Assembly: GCA_028873595.1 (NCBI GenBank)
Contig: JAPPOV010000008.1
Coordinates: forward strand, 1 to 56,502
Length of the DNA: 56,502 nucleotides
Origin: Gemmatimonadota bacterium
GTDB taxonomy: Bacteria; Gemmatimonadota; Gemmatimonadetes; Longimicrobiales; Gaopeijiaceae
Direction of reading: 5' to 3'
Below are positions 1-7,731 of the stretch, piece after piece (position 1 is the stretch's first letter; each line of letters opens with the position of its first letter). Under the pieces are notes generated by a model. The model saw only the letters and a list, made by a program, of their open reading frames with translations, had not been told where the DNA came from and searched no databases. The position numbers were made by a program, and so were the translations under genes.

Positions 1-1
1 C

Positions 2-250
2 TTCTTCATTCGCGTGGCGTTCCCCGAAACCGTTGATCTGCTGACGACGCTCGGATCCACCACGGAGTGCCTGCACACGCACTTCCTCGACACCGGCGAT
101 TTCTGTGATCTCGCGGGCACGAACGATCCTTGGGCGCTTCGCGTCGTGGGTGAAGACGACGACGCGAACGCTTCGGGCACCCCCAGCGACGGCGCAACGT
201 CGAACCGGAAGCCGGCCGAGAGCCGGTTGAGGACCCCGGGTCTCCATTGA
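2..250 (+). CDS. C-terminal end of an unidentified gene (partial)
   Basis: An open frame enters from the left window edge and stops with TGA at 248-250. Its codons are strongly G/C-ending (about 80% by eye), clearly better than the competing minus-strand frame, so I favour plus-strand coding. The visible 82 residues are polar, acidic in the middle (VGEDDDANAS) and basic at the end, with no motif I recognise. The product could be a soluble or extracytoplasmic tail. It lies 48 bp upstream of the transporter gene on the same strand and could be co-transcribed. No family can be assigned. Confidence 0.35.
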   Translation, partial: FFIRVAFPETVDLLTTLGSTTECLHTHFLDTGDFCDLAGTNDPWALRVVGEDDDANASGTPSDGATSNRKPAESRLRTPGLH

Positions 251-298
251 GGCGCCGCCTCGTCACTCAAATCCGTACTTCTCTGAGTCGAATCGGTC

Positions 299-1726
299 AT
301 GGATAACGCTGAGCCGCAGTTGACCCCTGTCCAAAAGTTCGGCGAGGCCATCGCCGATCGCGTCGAACGCTGGATGCCTTCTCCGTTTGTCTTTGCGATT
401 CTCCTGACGTACGTCGCGGCGATCGCTGCGTTCATCTCGGAAGGCTCGTCGCCGGCCGATGTCGCCCTGGCATGGTATGGGGGTTTCTGGAATCTCCTCA
501 CCTTCGCAATGCAGATGGTGATCATCCTGGTGACCGGGACTGTTGTCGCCTATCACCCGAGCGTTCGAGGCGGAATCCAGCGTCTTGTCCGACTCCCCAG
601 CAATGGTCGGCAGGCTGTGGTGCTGGTCGGGGTCGGCTCGATGCTCGTGGGGTGGATCTCGTGGGGCCTCGGCCTGATCTTCGGCGCCATCCTCGCCCGC
701 GAGATGGGAAAAGCGGCGAACAAGGCGAACATGCCGGTGCACTACCCTCTCCTGGCGGTTGCGGGATATCTCGGTATGAGCCTGACGTGGGGATGGGGGC
801 TTTCCAGCTCCGCGGGTCTGCTCCAGGCCACCGACAACAACATCTTCATGCTCGAGGGCATCATCGACCGCGTGGTACCTGCCACGGAGTGGGTGTTTCA
901 CCCGTACCCTCTGATCCTTACCGGGCTGTCCATTCTGTATGGCTCACTCATGCTCTGGTTGCTCTCCCCGCCAGATCAGAACGCGCGTGGCATCGAACAG
1001 TTCGTCGATCTTTCCGACGAAGAGACCGAGGCGGGATTGCTGCATGAAGGTGGTGCAGAGGCACCGGACGCTGGCGTTGTGGCCCCGGCAGCCGATTCGC
1101 CGGCGGATAGAATCGACAACTCGAGAGTCCTCGGAGGTGTACTGGCTGTCACAGGCCTGATCCTGTTCGGTCGTGCGTTTCTGACCCAGGGCCTCGGAGC
1201 TCTCAACCTCAACGTCTTCAATTTTGGCTTCCTGGTTATCGGGATGCTGTTGTACAGCAGCCCCGCGAGATACCAGCGCGAGTTCAATGACGCGGTGCGC
1301 GGCAGCGCAGGCGTGATCCTCCAGTTCCCGTTCTATGCTGGAATCATCGGGATCATGACGGGAACCGGTCTGGTCGACACGATGACGGAAGCGCTCCTCT
1401 CGATCGCGACGCAGGACACATTCCCAGTGGTTGCGTGGATGACCGGTGGGGCGTTGAACATCTTCGTGCCGTCGGCTGGTGGAGAATGGGCCATCGTCGG
1501 AGGTCCCATGCTGTTGGCGGCTCAGGAGCTGTCCGTTCCGATCGGGCAGACGATCGCCGCGTACGCGGTCGGCGACGCCCATACGAATCTGCTCAATCCG
1601 TTCTGGGCGATCCCCCTTCTGGCGATCACGGGATTGCGGGCTCGAGATATGTTCGGTTACGGCATCACCATGATGCTGTTGCTCGTACCGTTCCTCGGGA
1701 TCGCGCTGTACCTGCTTCCGTACTGA
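299..1726 (+). CDS. atoE: AtoE-family short-chain fatty acid transporter
   Basis: A 475-residue polytopic inner-membrane protein of the AtoE family (TIGR00366 type), which carries short-chain fatty acids such as acetoacetate or butyrate. The N-terminus (VERWMPSPFVFAILLTY) and the stretches GWISWGLGLIFGA, SLTWGWGLSSSAGLLQ and NIFVPSAGGEWAIVGGP are typical of the family. About ten to twelve hydrophobic segments are visible. A charged, acidic cytoplasmic loop around residues 225-270 splits the protein in two halves. Length matches the family. It is followed by a hairpin that may end its transcript. Substrate specificity cannot be read from sequence; uptake of short acids is the family role. Confidence 0.88.
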   Translation: MDNAEPQLTPVQKFGEAIADRVERWMPSPFVFAILLTYVAAIAAFISEGSSPADVALAWYGGFWNLLTFAMQMVIILVTGTVVAYHPSVRGGIQRLVRLPSNGRQAVVLVGVGSMLVGWISWGLGLIFGAILAREMGKAANKANMPVHYPLLAVAGYLGMSLTWGWGLSSSAGLLQATDNNIFMLEGIIDRVVPATEWVFHPYPLILTGLSILYGSLMLWLLSPPDQNARGIEQFVDLSDEETEAGLLHEGGAEAPDAGVVAPAADSPADRIDNSRVLGGVLAVTGLILFGRAFLTQGLGALNLNVFNFGFLVIGMLLYSSPARYQREFNDAVRGSAGVILQFPFYAGIIGIMTGTGLVDTMTEALLSIATQDTFPVVAWMTGGALNIFVPSAGGEWAIVGGPMLLAAQELSVPIGQTIAAYAVGDAHTNLLNPFWAIPLLAITGLRARDMFGYGITMMLLLVPFLGIALYLLPY

Positions 1727-1768
1727 CCGACGGAGCGATGCCTGCCCGCATCGTTGGGTCAGATTTCC
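1723..1768 (+). terminator. Hairpin after the AtoE gene, likely rho-independent terminator
   Basis: CTGACC (1723-1728) pairs with GGTCAG (1757-1762) and, inside it, CGATGC (1736-1741) pairs with GCATCG (1748-1753). ATTTCCTT follows. The stem begins in the transporter stop codon. The T-tract is weak, so this is a candidate only. Confidence 0.45.
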
Positions 1769-1810
1769 TTCGACTGCGATATGCGTCGTTCACCTGATTG
1801 GAGACCCAGC

Positions 1811-2389
1811 ATGGACGTGACTCAAGACCATTGGAAAGGATTGATGCTGGCTGGCGCTGTCGCGCTGACCTCTCTGTCGTTCGGGACAGATCCCGCCGCC
1901 GGACAAGTCAGCGAGATTGATGAAGCCCTCGCCGCGGCTCCGTCCCGAGCACGGGATGCCACCATGGTGATCCGCTGGAACGCCGATCAGACCTATGACG
2001 TGCTCAAGGAGGGCGATGGGCCGCTCGTATGTTACGATCGATCCTCGGAGGCCCGTCGCGCTGCGTTCGACGTGCAATGTACGTCGAAGGGTAATCTGGA
2101 TCGCGTGGCACAAAGCCGCCGGTTCCGTGCAGACGCCGCGGACCGTGAAGAAGAGAACGCCATGGTGCAGGCTGCGGAGGCCGATGGGACGCGTGTCGCC
2201 CCCGTGTACGGATCGATCTGGTTTTCCCTGCGCGGGGAAGACCTGGCGAGCGCGAGGATGCACATGACGGTCGCGGTTCCGTTCGCGACAGCCGAAAGCT
2301 CCGGGTTCCCGGATCACGGCCGTGACGGTGGTCTTTGGATCATGGCCGGTGGAACGAGTACCGCGCACCTGATGGTACCGAGTCGTTGA
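1811..2389 (+). CDS. Exported hypothetical protein
   Basis: A 192-residue protein starting at ATG 1811, chosen because GGAG lies eight bases upstream and the product then begins with a signal-peptide-like stretch (GLMLAGAVALTSLSF) ending near AAGQ. The open frame extends further upstream but that part is unlike coding sequence. The mature part has two cysteines (LVCYD and DVQCTSKG), probably a disulfide if exported, and ends in a glycine-rich stretch (WIMAGGTSTAHLM). I do not recognise a family. It stands alone between a putative terminator and a gene remnant. Confidence 0.65.
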   Translation: MDVTQDHWKGLMLAGAVALTSLSFGTDPAAGQVSEIDEALAAAPSRARDATMVIRWNADQTYDVLKEGDGPLVCYDRSSEARRAAFDVQCTSKGNLDRVAQSRRFRADAADREEENAMVQAAEADGTRVAPVYGSIWFSLRGEDLASARMHMTVAVPFATAESSGFPDHGRDGGLWIMAGGTSTAHLMVPSR

Positions 2390-2657
2390 CTTCACTGGAT
2401 TGGAGCAACACTGCTCACCCGTTTGGCGGGTCTCCGGGAGTCTTGGCTCAACCCTGATGAGATCGACTCCGCGAGCCTTGTGATCGGATGAAGAGCAGGC
2501 CGCGGCGGTCACCGAAGACGTAGACGTCAATGCGGGCAGACTGGTGACGCGGGAGACACCGCTGTCGCACAACGGGTACATGACCGACGCCAAGATCATC
2601 CAGCGCATCGCGGTCACTCGGGCGGAGACGTGGCGCCGGATGGGGCAGGGCGCGTAG
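2390..2657 (+). pseudogene. Probable remnant of a coding sequence, frameshifted
   Basis: Two protein-like stretches lie end to end in different frames with no start codon. Positions 2390-2488 read LLTRLAGLRESWLNPDEID and then stop at 2486-2488. From 2484 the next frame reads [18 protein letters not shown] and stops at TAG 2655-2657. Codon use is gene-like in both. The simplest reading is the C-terminal piece of a lost gene with a one-base shift near 2480-2490. I cannot name the family. The alternative is chance, since the first piece happens to continue the frame of the preceding gene past its stop. Confidence 0.3.
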
Positions 2658-2733
2658 AGTCCACACAGCACCGTGCCTCGGCGTGCGGTGCCCGGAACCC
2701 CTTCCTGAACGCCTTGTGCCCGTGAGACAGCCC

Positions 2734-4098
2734 GTGATCCGATCTGTAAACCCACATTATTCTCTGGTCGTTTTCGGACTGCTCATGGTGAGCTGTACCC
2801 CCCCGGACAGCGCACTATCCGATCAGGCTCTGATGTCCGACGAGGTTCAGCTGATGGACTGGTCAGAGCAGATGGCTGTACGCGATGAATGGCTCGACCG
2901 TCGCCACGAGATGCTGCTCCCGATGATGCGACGGCACGACATCGACATGTGGATCGTCGTGAACGAGGAGTTCCACGACGATCCGCTCACCGAATACATC
3001 GCGCCTGCCCGCCCGTATACCGGTCGTCGGGACGTTTTCGCGTTCGTCGACGCCGGCGAGGACGGACTGAGAAAGGTGGCTGCGACCGGCTACTGGGAAG
3101 AGACCGTCGCCCGCTACTTCGAGTCTCCGATCGACCCGCGTCCGTCCGCCGAGGTGCTCCGGGAGCTGTACGACACGCACCAGCCCGAGCAGATCGGTCT
3201 TGGCTTCGGGGGAAGTCGGGGTATGACACGGAGTCTCACCCACGACTCGTATCAGTTCCTCGCCGAGGCGATGGGGTCGGAGGCCGCCGGCCGTTTCGTC
3301 AGTGCCGAGGCCCTGATCGACGAGTATCTCGCCACTCGGATCCCGGAGGAGTTCGACGTCTATACCGACCTCGTAGCGCTCACCGAGACGATTACGAGAG
3401 CGGCGCTCTCCAATGAGGCGATCACGCCAGGAACAACCACGGTCGGTGACGTGCGGCGATTCATGTACGACGAGCTGTGGCGGGCTGGCGTCCGCACCTG
3501 GTTTCAGCCCGATCTGCGCGTGCAGCGACGGGGCATGGCAGAGGTCGGCAGTCGCGGATTCCTTGCCGTTGCACCGGAAGATATCGTGCTTCAGCACGGT
3601 GACCTTGTTCACGTCGATTTCGGGATTTCGTACATGGGTCTCGACTCCGACTGGCAGAAGATGGCGTACATCCTCCACCCCGATGAGAACGATGTGCCTC
3701 AGGGCTTGAAGGTCGCGATGGCCAACACCAACGCGTTGCAGGATGCGCTCATGCTGCGTGCGTCCCGCCCGGGCCGAACGGCCGGAGAAGCGTACCGATT
3801 GGCGATGGCGGACATGCAAGAGCAGGGCATCATCGCTCAGATCTATTCGCACCCGCTCGGTAACCACGGGCATGGACTGGGCCCAAGCATCGATTTCCGG
3901 AGTGCAGCTCGGTCTGATGTGGGCTCCCGCCCACTCGTCGAAGGCGCCTACATCTCGATCGAACTGAACACGAAGACGGGGATCCCCGAATGGGACGGAC
4001 AGGAGATCTACGTCATGGCCGAGGACCCGGCGCACCTGACCGCTGAAGGCTGGCGTTTTTTCCGGCCGCGGCAGGAAGACTGGTATCTGGTTCGGTAG
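2734..4098 (+). CDS. M24-family metallopeptidase lipoprotein (Xaa-Pro aminopeptidase-like)
   Basis: A pita-bread-fold metallopeptidase expected to remove N-terminal residues, often before proline, from peptides. GTG 2734 places a lipobox (LLMVSC, cysteine near residue 23) at the right distance. An in-frame GTG at 2722 or ATG at 2683 are alternatives. The N-terminal creatinase-like domain spans roughly 40-200. The C-terminal M24 domain has all five metal ligands: Asp295 in HVDFG, Asp306 in LDSDWQ, the histidine of NHGHGLG, and glutamates in SIELNT and GQEIYV. Length and ligand spacing fit an active enzyme. It is probably attached to a membrane in the periplasm and fits the many other exported peptidases here. 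Confidence 0.85.
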   Translation: MIRSVNPHYSLVVFGLLMVSCTPPDSALSDQALMSDEVQLMDWSEQMAVRDEWLDRRHEMLLPMMRRHDIDMWIVVNEEFHDDPLTEYIAPARPYTGRRDVFAFVDAGEDGLRKVAATGYWEETVARYFESPIDPRPSAEVLRELYDTHQPEQIGLGFGGSRGMTRSLTHDSYQFLAEAMGSEAAGRFVSAEALIDEYLATRIPEEFDVYTDLVALTETITRAALSNEAITPGTTTVGDVRRFMYDELWRAGVRTWFQPDLRVQRRGMAEVGSRGFLAVAPEDIVLQHGDLVHVDFGISYMGLDSDWQKMAYILHPDENDVPQGLKVAMANTNALQDALMLRASRPGRTAGEAYRLAMADMQEQGIIAQIYSHPLGNHGHGLGPSIDFRSAARSDVGSRPLVEGAYISIELNTKTGIPEWDGQEIYVMAEDPAHLTAEGWRFFRPRQEDWYLVR

Positions 4099-4225
4099 CA
4101 CTCGTGTTTGATTGGACCGCCACAAGACGGCGCTATGACGCCTCCCTGGAATGCCGCCGCGATTGCCTTGACTCGGACTGCCGCATGGACATCGGATCTT
4201 GCGTGTATCTCGTCGGAGTGAGGAC

Positions 4226-4666
4226 GTGTCGAGCGTGAACGAAATTCTGGCGAAGGTGCGAGGGGCGTTGGGCAATGCGGTCGTGTGGGGTGGTGCCTGG
4301 GCGGTCGGCTCGATCGTACTTCTGACCCTCTTCACGCTCCTGGGTATCGTCCCGACGATTCCCCCTTTGGCCGGTCTCCTGATGATCGGGTCGCGCTTCG
4401 GCCTGACCGGGTTCGCGGTGGGGGCCGGTTTCTCTGCTTTTCTGGCCTACGCTTACCAGGGTGAGCGAATCGCATCGATCCGATCAGTGCCGTTCATGCT
4501 CGGTGGTGCGGTCGTGTCGGCCATTGTAGCCCCGATTGCGGGCGCGTCTTCGCTCATCGGCTCTGTGCTCGGCGCCGTGACGGCGGGCGTTACGCTGTCC
4601 GTCGCGAAGCGGGCGGAGTCACACGCTCTATCCGAAGGAGCCACCGATCGGCTGCTTGAGGAGTGA
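4226..4666 (+). CDS. Small multi-pass membrane protein, unknown function
   Basis: A 146-residue protein. GTG 4226 is preferred because GGAGTGAGG lies just upstream; a GTG-initiated longer form from 4199 is possible. It has about four hydrophobic segments: AWAVGSIVLLTLFTLLGIV, the PLAGLLMIGSRF to AFLAYAY stretch, a helix after RSVPFMLGG, and a glycine/alanine-rich helix ending in SVAKRAES. The C-terminal tail is charged. Glycine-rich helices suggest tight packing. I do not recognise a family. It sits alone, downstream of the M24 peptidase by 127 bp. Confidence 0.7.
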   Translation: MSSVNEILAKVRGALGNAVVWGGAWAVGSIVLLTLFTLLGIVPTIPPLAGLLMIGSRFGLTGFAVGAGFSAFLAYAYQGERIASIRSVPFMLGGAVVSAIVAPIAGASSLIGSVLGAVTAGVTLSVAKRAESHALSEGATDRLLEE

Positions 4667-4872
4667 GTGTGCATGGGCGTCACTGTCGCCCAAGGTGAGC
4701 CACAGCTGCTGAACTGTGCTCGACTTCCGCGCGCCCTTGTTCTGCCCACAGTTTCAGAAGTAACGAGGCACGGACGTGGGAACGACATGGCCGTCCGGGT
4801 GTTCGCATGAACGACTTCTTCGATTTCGACGAGCGCGACGGCTGAGTTCGGCAATGGCAGTCGCTCCTCATC

Positions 4873-5331
4873 GTGACGCGCCTGCTTTCGATGTTCTCTC
4901 GACGCCTCTCCCGTCAGGATCTCGCTTTCTACCTCGGCCTGATGTCGATGGCCGTGTACGGCTGTGGAATTGAACTGCCGACGGAACCAGGGGAGGACGG
5001 GCGCACGCTACTGGTGTGGGGCTATGTCATGGCGGATGGCCTTCCGGCACGGGGCGGGGCAGCACTCTTCGATCCCGCCGGTGTCGTCGTGGCTGCGACC
5101 CCGGTTGAAACCGGACGCTACCTGATCGGGCTGGAACTCCCTACCGGGACCGAGGTTTGCGACGGTTATCGGATCCGGGTTGTGGCCGCGATCGGCCGAA
5201 GTTCCGAGTTCGAGGAGCGCGTGCTCGAGGCTGAGAGCGGGGACTGTGTCGTGCCCCCGGACGCGAAGGCACGACACACCATCGACTTCTCTTTTTCCGG
5301 GGATTCGACTTCAACGCCGGGAGGCACATGA
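4873..5331 (+). CDS. Lipoprotein with a carboxypeptidase-regulatory-like beta domain
   Basis: A 152-residue product from GTG 4873. A hydrophobic stretch ends in a lipobox-like MAVYGC, followed by a Pro/Glu/Gly linker. The rest (LLVWGYVMADGLPARGGAALFD, broken by PETGRYLIGLEL) resembles the immunoglobulin-like carboxypeptidase regulatory fold that sits in many secreted and outer-membrane proteins. Two cysteines (EVCDGY and GDCVVPP) could pair. The n-region before the lipobox is long, so the true start may be later. Its TGA overlaps the ATG of the cupin gene, so the two are probably translated together. Function unknown. Confidence 0.65.
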   Translation: MTRLLSMFSRRLSRQDLAFYLGLMSMAVYGCGIELPTEPGEDGRTLLVWGYVMADGLPARGGAALFDPAGVVVAATPVETGRYLIGLELPTGTEVCDGYRIRVVAAIGRSSEFEERVLEAESGDCVVPPDAKARHTIDFSFSGDSTSTPGGT

Positions 5332-5696
5332 TGAGTCCGGAGCCCATAGACCTCAGAGGGAAGTTTGATCTCTTCCAGGATCAATGGCAGCCGAAGGTCG
5401 TGGCGGAGATGAACGACGTGCAGTTCAAGCTCGTGCGCGTCGAGGGGGACTTCGTCTGGCATGATCACCCGGACACCGACGAGGTATTCATCGTCATCGA
5501 GGGCGAGCTGGACATCGACCTACCCGAACACACGGTTTGCCTGGGTGAGGGCCAGATGTTTGTGGTTCCCAGGGGCGTTCAGCATCGCCCACGGGCGAAC
5601 CCCGAGGCCAAGATCATGCTGATCGAGCCTCGCGGCGTCGTGAATACCGGGGAGGTCGGGGGGGAGCGAACCGCGCCCAACGACGTCTGGATCTGA
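5328..5696 (+). CDS. Small cupin-domain protein
   Basis: A 122-residue single-domain cupin of the type often annotated as mannose-6-phosphate isomerase-like. The first cupin motif is FVWHDHPDTDEVFIV with His-x-His and a glutamate. The second is the glycine-rich GEGQMFVVPRGVQHRP, whose histidine completes a 3-His/1-Glu metal site. No signal peptide, so cytosolic. ATG 5328 overlaps the upstream stop by four bases (ATGA); ATG 5331 is an equally good start. DUF2164 follows two bases after its stop, making a three-gene unit. Substrate unknown; possible roles are small-molecule binding, isomerisation or dioxygenation. Confidence 0.85.
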   Translation: MMSPEPIDLRGKFDLFQDQWQPKVVAEMNDVQFKLVRVEGDFVWHDHPDTDEVFIVIEGELDIDLPEHTVCLGEGQMFVVPRGVQHRPRANPEAKIMLIEPRGVVNTGEVGGERTAPNDVWI

Positions 5697-5698
5697 TC

Positions 5699-5935
5699 GT
5701 GGCGATCGACCTCGATCCCGCACGGCGCGCACGACTCGTAGCGGAGATCCAGGGCTTCTTCCTCGAGTCGTTCGACGAAGAAGTTTCCGCGTTTCGTGCG
5801 GAACAGCTGCTGGATTTCTTTCTGGGTCATCTCGGGCCACAGGTCTACAACCAGGGCGTTCAAGACGCCCGGGTCTTCATGCAACGGAAGCTCGACGACC
5901 TCGACGGAGAGGTGTACGAGCCCGAGGGCGCATAG
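5699..5935 (+). CDS. DUF2164 family protein
   Basis: A 78-residue protein beginning at GTG 5699, two bases after the cupin stop. It matches the small DUF2164 family: an N-terminal RRARLVAEIQGFF helix, a run of acidic residues (ESFDEEVSAF), then AEQLLDFFLGHLGPQVYNQGV, which is the family core, and a DARVFMQRKLDDLD helix. Predicted all-helical and cytosolic. The family has no established function. Short spacing makes co-expression with the cupin very likely. Confidence 0.85.
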   Translation: MAIDLDPARRARLVAEIQGFFLESFDEEVSAFRAEQLLDFFLGHLGPQVYNQGVQDARVFMQRKLDDLDGEVYEPEGA

Positions 5936-5938
5936 CCG

Positions 5939-6805
5939 ATGTATTCGATCTCGACGTACACGCTTCGTCGCGGCTTCATGACACTCACGGCGTGCATCCT
6001 GCTCACGGCGTGTGGTGAGGAATCGATCGTTGAACCCGTCCCGATGATCAGTCCAGTGGGAATCTGGCGAGTATCCGAAGCGGGAGTATCCGAGTCGACG
6101 CTCAGACTTGCCTCTGACGGGTCGTTCGCCCGTGTGGTCGCGGATCTCTCCGGCCGCACATGCTCGTCGTCTTCCGGCACCTGGCGTGTCGATGGTGAGT
6201 CGCTCTCGCTTCAGATCGTGGCTGTGAACAACGGACCGGCATCCGGTTCAGAGACGTACTCCTTCGCGATCGGTGGGGGGCAGCTCACCTTGGGCGGTAC
6301 AGGAGTTTCAGGTGTGTTCTCGTCCGTGTCGGCGATGGTCAGCTGCGTCGACTACGGCTTTGGAAGCTGGACCGGGACATTCGCCGCAACTGTGGATGGC
6401 TTCGAGATCGACTTCCAGGTGGTAGAGATCCGAGTCGACGTCGATGCTGGAGAACTGGAGATCGATGGGTCATATGTGGACGGCGGCGACGAGCGGCTGC
6501 TGAAGCTTCAGATCGACGCCAGTGGATCTCTCGAGGCTGGTGTCTTCACCGTCCAGAATGTGCCCGGCGCGACGGAGACGTTTTACGGGCTGTACCATCC
6601 GGACCCGGGTTCGGCCACGTTCAGCGGCTTCGACACCACCCGGCTCTCTCCTCCCGGCACGTTCGCCCTGACCGCGATTACCCCGGAACGCATCGGGGCG
6701 ACGTTCAGCTTTCGCGCGAACCCCAGGGTCGAGGATGAGGTCGGGCCCGGCGGAGCCACGTTCGCCGAGATCGAGACGGGGCGCGTCGATCTCTTGTACC
6801 GATAA
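5939..6805 (+). CDS. Exported lipoprotein, unknown function
   Basis: A 288-residue lipoprotein. ATG 5939 gives a proper signal sequence with paired arginines and a lipobox ILLTAC (Cys25); Met14 would give a very short one. The first mature part (IGIWRVSEAGVSES-like, with GTWRVDGESLSLQ) resembles lipocalin-like domains that measure deviation from a baseline strand pattern. The second half is a beta-rich region with GSYVDGGDERLL and repeated Gly/Thr turns. Two cysteines (SGRTCSSS and MVSCVDY) may pair. It starts three bases after the DUF2164 stop. No family beyond the lipocalin-like impression. Confidence 0.7.
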   Translation: MYSISTYTLRRGFMTLTACILLTACGEESIVEPVPMISPVGIWRVSEAGVSESTLRLASDGSFARVVADLSGRTCSSSSGTWRVDGESLSLQIVAVNNGPASGSETYSFAIGGGQLTLGGTGVSGVFSSVSAMVSCVDYGFGSWTGTFAATVDGFEIDFQVVEIRVDVDAGELEIDGSYVDGGDERLLKLQIDASGSLEAGVFTVQNVPGATETFYGLYHPDPGSATFSGFDTTRLSPPGTFALTAITPERIGATFSFRANPRVEDEVGPGGATFAEIETGRVDLLYR

Positions 6806-6851
6806 CCTGGGTCTTTTCCTCGAAGCGAAGGGCTTCGTACCCATGCGGTGA

Positions 6852-6983
6852 GTGCCAGGCTTGCTGATTCTGGGTGCGGGCGCCGCTCTGATGGTTGTTG
6901 CCTCCTGGGTCACCGAACTTGTCCGAGGAACGTCTGACCGTTCACATGCGTTCACCCCGACGTCCCATTCCACGGAACCATGA
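6852..6983 (+). CDS. Possible 43-residue single-helix membrane peptide
   Basis: GTG 6852 opens a 43-codon frame ending at TGA 6981-6983. Residues 3-22 form one convincing hydrophobic helix (LLILGAGAALMVVASW) followed by a polar Ser/Thr/His tail. It ends 13 bp before the DinB start and lies on the same strand. The ribosome binding site is weak and codon bias is only moderate. It may equally be non-coding leader. Confidence 0.25.
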   Translation: MPGLLILGAGAALMVVASWVTELVRGTSDRSHAFTPTSHSTEP

Positions 6984-6996
6984 CACGAGGCCGATC

Positions 6997-7515
6997 ATGA
7001 TCAAACGTCTTCTTTCCACTGCTCTCGTAGTCGTACTCTGCACACCACTCGCCGTCTCGGGACAATCCGTGGCCGAGTCGATGACGGGGCTCTACGACCG
7101 GACCAAGACCTATGTGATGGCCAGTGCGGAGATGCTCGATGAAGAGCTTTACTCCTTCCGTCCCACCGACGAGGTGCGGTCGGTAGGCGAACTCTTCGCA
7201 CATATCGCGAACGCGCAGTACTCCTTTTGCGCGGCGGCGGCGGGTGAGCGAAGTCCCGCTACAGAAAATTTCGAGGAGACTCGAACCACGAAAGCCGAGA
7301 TTCTCGAGGCGCTCGAGATGGGCTTCGGGTACTGCGACGACGTGCATGCGAACATGACGGACGAGGATGGCGCACGGACTGTGGACTTCTTCACGGGTCC
7401 GAACACGGCGTTCGGGATACTCGCCTTCAACGCGGCACACAACTACGAGCACTACGGAAACCTGGTGACGTACATGCGCCTGAACGGAATTACGCCGCCT
7501 TCGTCGGCACAGTAA
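6997..7515 (+). CDS. Exported DinB-family protein
   Basis: A 172-residue protein. ATG 6997 is chosen because GAGG lies six bases upstream and the product then has a clean signal peptide ending SGQS. The mature part is a DinB-like four-helix bundle: a first helix (SMTGLYDRTKTYVM), then SVGELFAHIANAQYSF with the first metal-ligand histidine, and a late AAHNYEHYGNLVTYM helix with the others. DinB/YfiT-fold proteins are metal-dependent and include thiol transferases and many of unknown role. Export is unusual for the fold in general but common in this type of bacterium. Function unknown. Confidence 0.82.
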   Translation: MIKRLLSTALVVVLCTPLAVSGQSVAESMTGLYDRTKTYVMASAEMLDEELYSFRPTDEVRSVGELFAHIANAQYSFCAAAAGERSPATENFEETRTTKAEILEALEMGFGYCDDVHANMTDEDGARTVDFFTGPNTAFGILAFNAAHNYEHYGNLVTYMRLNGITPPSSAQ

Positions 7516-7542
7516 CGAGGGTTCCGTTCGGACCGGACAGCC

Positions 7543-7578
7543 TCGGCTCTCCTCGTCCGTCGTGACGGGGAGGGCCGA
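7543..7578 (+). terminator. Imperfect GC-rich hairpin downstream of the DinB gene
   Basis: TCGGCTCTCCTCGTC is followed by GACGGGGAGGGCCGA, giving an imperfect stem of about 13 pairs with a short loop. It lies 27 bp after the DinB stop. There is no clear T-run, so it may be a pause or processing hairpin instead of an intrinsic terminator. Confidence 0.35.
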
Positions 7579-7731
7579 TTGCTTCGTGTGTGCAGCTGAA
7601 TCGTCGGTCACCAACACGGCCCATCCCGGTCCTGTCCTCGTTTTCTCCGGGGATGTTGTTGGCTACTCTGCCTGCCCTCCGAAGGGTCGCCGCGATGAGC
7701 GCGGCGGTTTCGAGTACACCGGGAGTTCTCC

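Noticed and set aside
4673..4845. A 45-codon frame followed by a 12-codon frame (MNDFFDFDERDG) with ATGA overlap
   Set aside because: No motif, no clear ribosome site, and the second frame is too short to judge. It may be leader sequence of the following lipoprotein gene.
6818..6835. CGAAGC/GCTTCG hairpin after the exported lipoprotein gene
   Set aside because: Short stem with no T-run downstream; not a convincing terminator.
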